37,968 nt of DNA from Chitinophagales bacterium (GTDB lineage Bacteria; Bacteroidota; Bacteroidia; Chitinophagales; S012-47). Under the pieces are notes generated by a model. That model was given only the letters and a program-made list of their open reading frames with translations. It made no database searches and was not told where the DNA came from. The stretch lies in NCBI GenBank assembly GCA_026981615.1, contig JALSIH010000224.1, forward strand, positions 1 to 37,968. The letters are read 5' to 3'. Shown here one piece after another: positions 35,200 through 37,968 of the stretch (the stretch's first letter is position 1; every line of letters begins with the position of its first letter). A program made the position numbers and the translations under genes.

Positions 35200-37968
35200 A
35201 TGACAAAGCAGTCTATAAAAATTATTATACTTACCGGTTTCTTTTTCTCTTTCGGCTTTTTAAGTGCTACAGAGAATATCGGTCAGCTTAAAAGCAATGA
35301 TAAGCAAGCCAGGTCATATAAAGTGGCAGAGGCTTGTACACCGGCTACCTCTCAAACGGATTTGGAGGTCAATAATGTGCGGACACGCCTCCTGGCCGGT
35401 GGCGACCTATGGTGGGATTTGGCAAATGCCAAATACGAAGTGCCGAAGGTTGAGCCCGGCTCGGGTCAGGTATCCAAGCACTCCCTCTTTGCCGGAGCCC
35501 TTTGGATCGGAGGCATTGATGCAGGTGGTCAGCTTAAGGTGGCTGCTCAAACCTATCGACAGTCCGGTAACGACTTCTGGACCGGGCCACTGGATGCACA
35601 AGGCTCCGTAAACGATGAAATTTGCTCAAAGTTTGACAGGCATTGGCAGGTTTTTAGAGCTGAGATTGACGGAGTCATTGATAAATTTGAAGAAAACGGC
35701 AGCATTAGCATCTCGGATGTGCCAAAAAATATCAGAGAATGGCCCGGGCGCGGCAACCCCTTTGCCATTGGTGCCAATAATATTCCCCTGAATCTTGATA
35801 TCAATAAATCGCTGGCACCTTTTATCGATCGAAACGGGGACGGCATTTACAACCCGGAAGACGGGGATTATCCGGATGTAAAGGGAGATCAGGCCATTTG
35901 GTGGGTGTATAATGACAAAGGAAATATTCATACCGAAAGTGGTGGGGAAGCCATTGGACTTGAGATAAGGGCACTTGCATTTGCCTTTAAAACCAATGAT
36001 GAGATAAATGATATGACTTTCTATCAATATGATATCTCCAACTTTTCAACGATTGTGCTTGACAGTGTTTTCTTTGGTCAATGGGTGGATCCTGATTTGG
36101 GAAACTACCAAGATGACTTTGTGGGTTGTGATACTTCAAGGGGCCTGGGTATATGCTACAATGGAGATGCCGTGGATGAAGGAGCCTTTGGCTATGGTGA
36201 GAATCCACCTATAATAGGTGTTGACTTTTTTCAGGGACCGTTAAAATATAAGTATGACAGTGCCGGTGCAATAGTGGACTCAAGTCGCCTCGGTATGTCG
36301 AAGTTCCTTTATTACAATAATGACTTTTCAACCATTGGGAATCCCGAAGTGGCTTCTCATTATTACGGATATCTTTCGGGTACATGGAAGGACGGAAGTC
36401 CTTTTACCTTTGGTGGCAACGGATATAATACCGGTGATCCTTTTGACTTTATGTTTCCCAGCGATCCGTCCGATAACTCCCCGGACGCCTGGAGCGAATG
36501 TTCCGAAGGCAACACCCCTGCCGACAGGCGATTCCTGCAGTCTGCAGGCCCTTTCCGCCTTGAACCGGGTGCTAAAAACCAGGTAGTGGTCGGAGTCGTG
36601 TGGGTGCGGCCATCGAACCAAAGCGGATGCCAGGCAGATTTTGATGCACTTCGTTTGGCGGATGACAAAGCCCAGGCCCTATATGACAATAATTTTGAAT
36701 TGATTGACGGCCCGGATGCGCCCGACTTGGTTATCAGAGAATTGGATAAGGAAATAGTTATCAGCATTGAAAATTACCTGACCCCTGAAACCGAACTTTA
36801 CGAAGAAACCGACCCCGTCATAAAATCAATTATTGAAGGATTGAATGATCCGCTGATCACAGACTCTACCTATAATTTTGAAGGATATATCGTATATCAG
36901 TTGCGAGACAATCAAGTCTCACCCTCCGAGTTTCGTGACGTAACCAAAGCTCGAATTATCTTTCAGGTTGATATCGAAAATGGGGTTGCTAAGATTGTAA
37001 ATTTCACTCAGGATCAAACGGTTGAAGCGCTGGTTCCGCAATTAATGGTAAATGGAAACGATAAAGGGATCAGGCATACACTGAATGTGACGGAAGACGC
37101 ATTTGCCCCCGGGGCCAAAAATTTGGTGAACCATAAGACATATTACTTTTCAGTGGTAGCTTATGCATACAATAATTATATCCCATATGAACCGGGCAAT
37201 CCTCAAAGCCAGATAAAGCCTTATCTGGAAGGAAGAAACAATATTAAAATTTACTCTGCCGTACCACATATAACGGCACCTGAAGCCGGGGGTACCCTAC
37301 TGAACGCTTCTTATGGAGATGAACCCGAAATTACCCGGCTTGAAGGAATCGGAAACGGATATAGAGTGCTTGAGTTGACAGAAGCAACAAGGAATGAAAT
37401 ATTAAGCAACAACTCTGCCCCCTATCCGGTTTATCAGTCTGGCTTTGGCCCGGTAGATATAAAAATATATGACCCGATGAAGGTGCCTGATGCTGAATTT
37501 GAGCTGCAGTTCATTGACATATATCCCCGTCTTGGTAGTAATAAAATCCTGGATGAGAGGTCAACCTGGATTTTAATCAATAAAGAAAATAATGACACAA
37601 TCTTTTCAGAGCATACGATTGCTGTTCGAAACGAACAGGTTATTCCTGAATACGGATTCTCAATCACGGTTAAACAAACGGTAAACCCCGGCCAGGCGGA
37701 TGCTGCAAATAACGGTTTTATCGAGGCAAGTATTGAGTATGATGATGCTCAAATAAAATGGTTAGGTGGTATTTCTGATGGAGAGGGTAAGTTTGGTGCC
37801 AGTTCCTTTTTTAACTGGATTCGATCAGGTACGTCAATTGACCCTAATAATCCTTCACCTTATGACGACTACGACCAGCCGGGCAAGCAAGATGTAGATG
37901 AGGTGTATGAAAAAGTTTTAAACGGTACCTGGGCTCCGGCTGCATTGACCGGAGGATTCAATCAAGAC
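35200..37968 (+). CDS. Large exported protein of unknown function, truncated by right edge; candidate T9SS substrate
   Basis: Open frame from ATG 35200 to the window end (923 codons, no stop): MTKQSIKIIILTGFFFSFGFLSATENIGQ...KHSLFAGALWIGGIDAGGQLKVAAQTYRQSGNDFWTGPLD...FIDRNGDGIYNPEDGDYPDVKGDQAIWWVYND... Missing from the ORF track because it runs off the edge. Confidence 0.8.
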   Translation, partial: MTKQSIKIIILTGFFFSFGFLSATENIGQLKSNDKQARSYKVAEACTPATSQTDLEVNNVRTRLLAGGDLWWDLANAKYEVPKVEPGSGQVSKHSLFAGALWIGGIDAGGQLKVAAQTYRQSGNDFWTGPLDAQGSVNDEICSKFDRHWQVFRAEIDGVIDKFEENGSISISDVPKNIREWPGRGNPFAIGANNIPLNLDINKSLAPFIDRNGDGIYNPEDGDYPDVKGDQAIWWVYNDKGNIHTESGGEAIGLEIRALAFAFKTNDEINDMTFYQYDISNFSTIVLDSVFFGQWVDPDLGNYQDDFVGCDTSRGLGICYNGDAVDEGAFGYGENPPIIGVDFFQGPLKYKYDSAGAIVDSSRLGMSKFLYYNNDFSTIGNPEVASHYYGYLSGTWKDGSPFTFGGNGYNTGDPFDFMFPSDPSDNSPDAWSECSEGNTPADRRFLQSAGPFRLEPGAKNQVVVGVVWVRPSNQSGCQADFDALRLADDKAQALYDNNFELIDGPDAPDLVIRELDKEIVISIENYLTPETELYEETDPVIKSIIEGLNDPLITDSTYNFEGYIVYQLRDNQVSPSEFRDVTKARIIFQVDIENGVAKIVNFTQDQTVEALVPQLMVNGNDKGIRHTLNVTEDAFAPGAKNLVNHKTYYFSVVAYAYNNYIPYEPGNPQSQIKPYLEGRNNIKIYSAVPHITAPEAGGTLLNASYGDEPEITRLEGIGNGYRVLELTEATRNEILSNNSAPYPVYQSGFGPVDIKIYDPMKVPDAEFELQFIDIYPRLGSNKILDERSTWILINKENNDTIFSEHTIAVRNEQVIPEYGFSITVKQTVNPGQADAANNGFIEASIEYDDAQIKWLGGISDGEGKFGASSFFNWIRSGTSIDPNNPSPYDDYDQPGKQDVDEVYEKVLNGTWAPAALTGGFNQD

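Noticed and set aside
1-37968. CRISPR arrays, tRNA/rRNA genes, insertion sequences, phage or toxin-antitoxin modules
   Set aside because: No regularly spaced repeats, cloverleaf-like sequences, transposase/integrase motifs or target-site duplications were recognised; essentially all space is taken by chromosomal genes.

Overview
The window is a gene-dense stretch of a Bacteroidota chromosome with no tRNA, rRNA, CRISPR array or mobile element that I could see. It runs as follows. (1) A minus-strand operon: a histidine kinase split into two ORFs, an OmpR-type regulator and a cyclase-family hydrolase running off the left edge. (2) A NatAB-like ABC exporter. (3) HemW, divergent from an Omp85/TamA-like barrel protein, followed by a DUF4271-like membrane protein and HemD. 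(4) A type IX secretion/gliding locus: PorP/SprF-like, GldK, GldL, GldM, GldN. (5) UvrC, PBP1A and a PorW/SprE-like TPR lipoprotein on the minus strand. (6) M23 peptidase, bactofilin, AtpI-like pair, SprT-like. (7) AccC, AccB, EF-P, L32, DUF177 and PdxA on the minus strand. (8) RsmA and a D-2-hydroxyacid dehydrogenase. (9) A large TonB-dependent receptor followed by a large exported protein truncated by the right edge. Most of this is known biology. The observations most worth a second look are: the histidine kinase split exactly between TM2 and the DHp domain with an ATGA junction; a repeat-rich intergenic region upstream of it; alternative-frame overlap between bactofilin and AtpI; an AtpI pair lacking the ATP synthase genes; and the receptor/secreted-protein pair at the right edge. 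I did not find a clearly undescribed multi-gene system. All family calls come from reading the translations, not from database searches.
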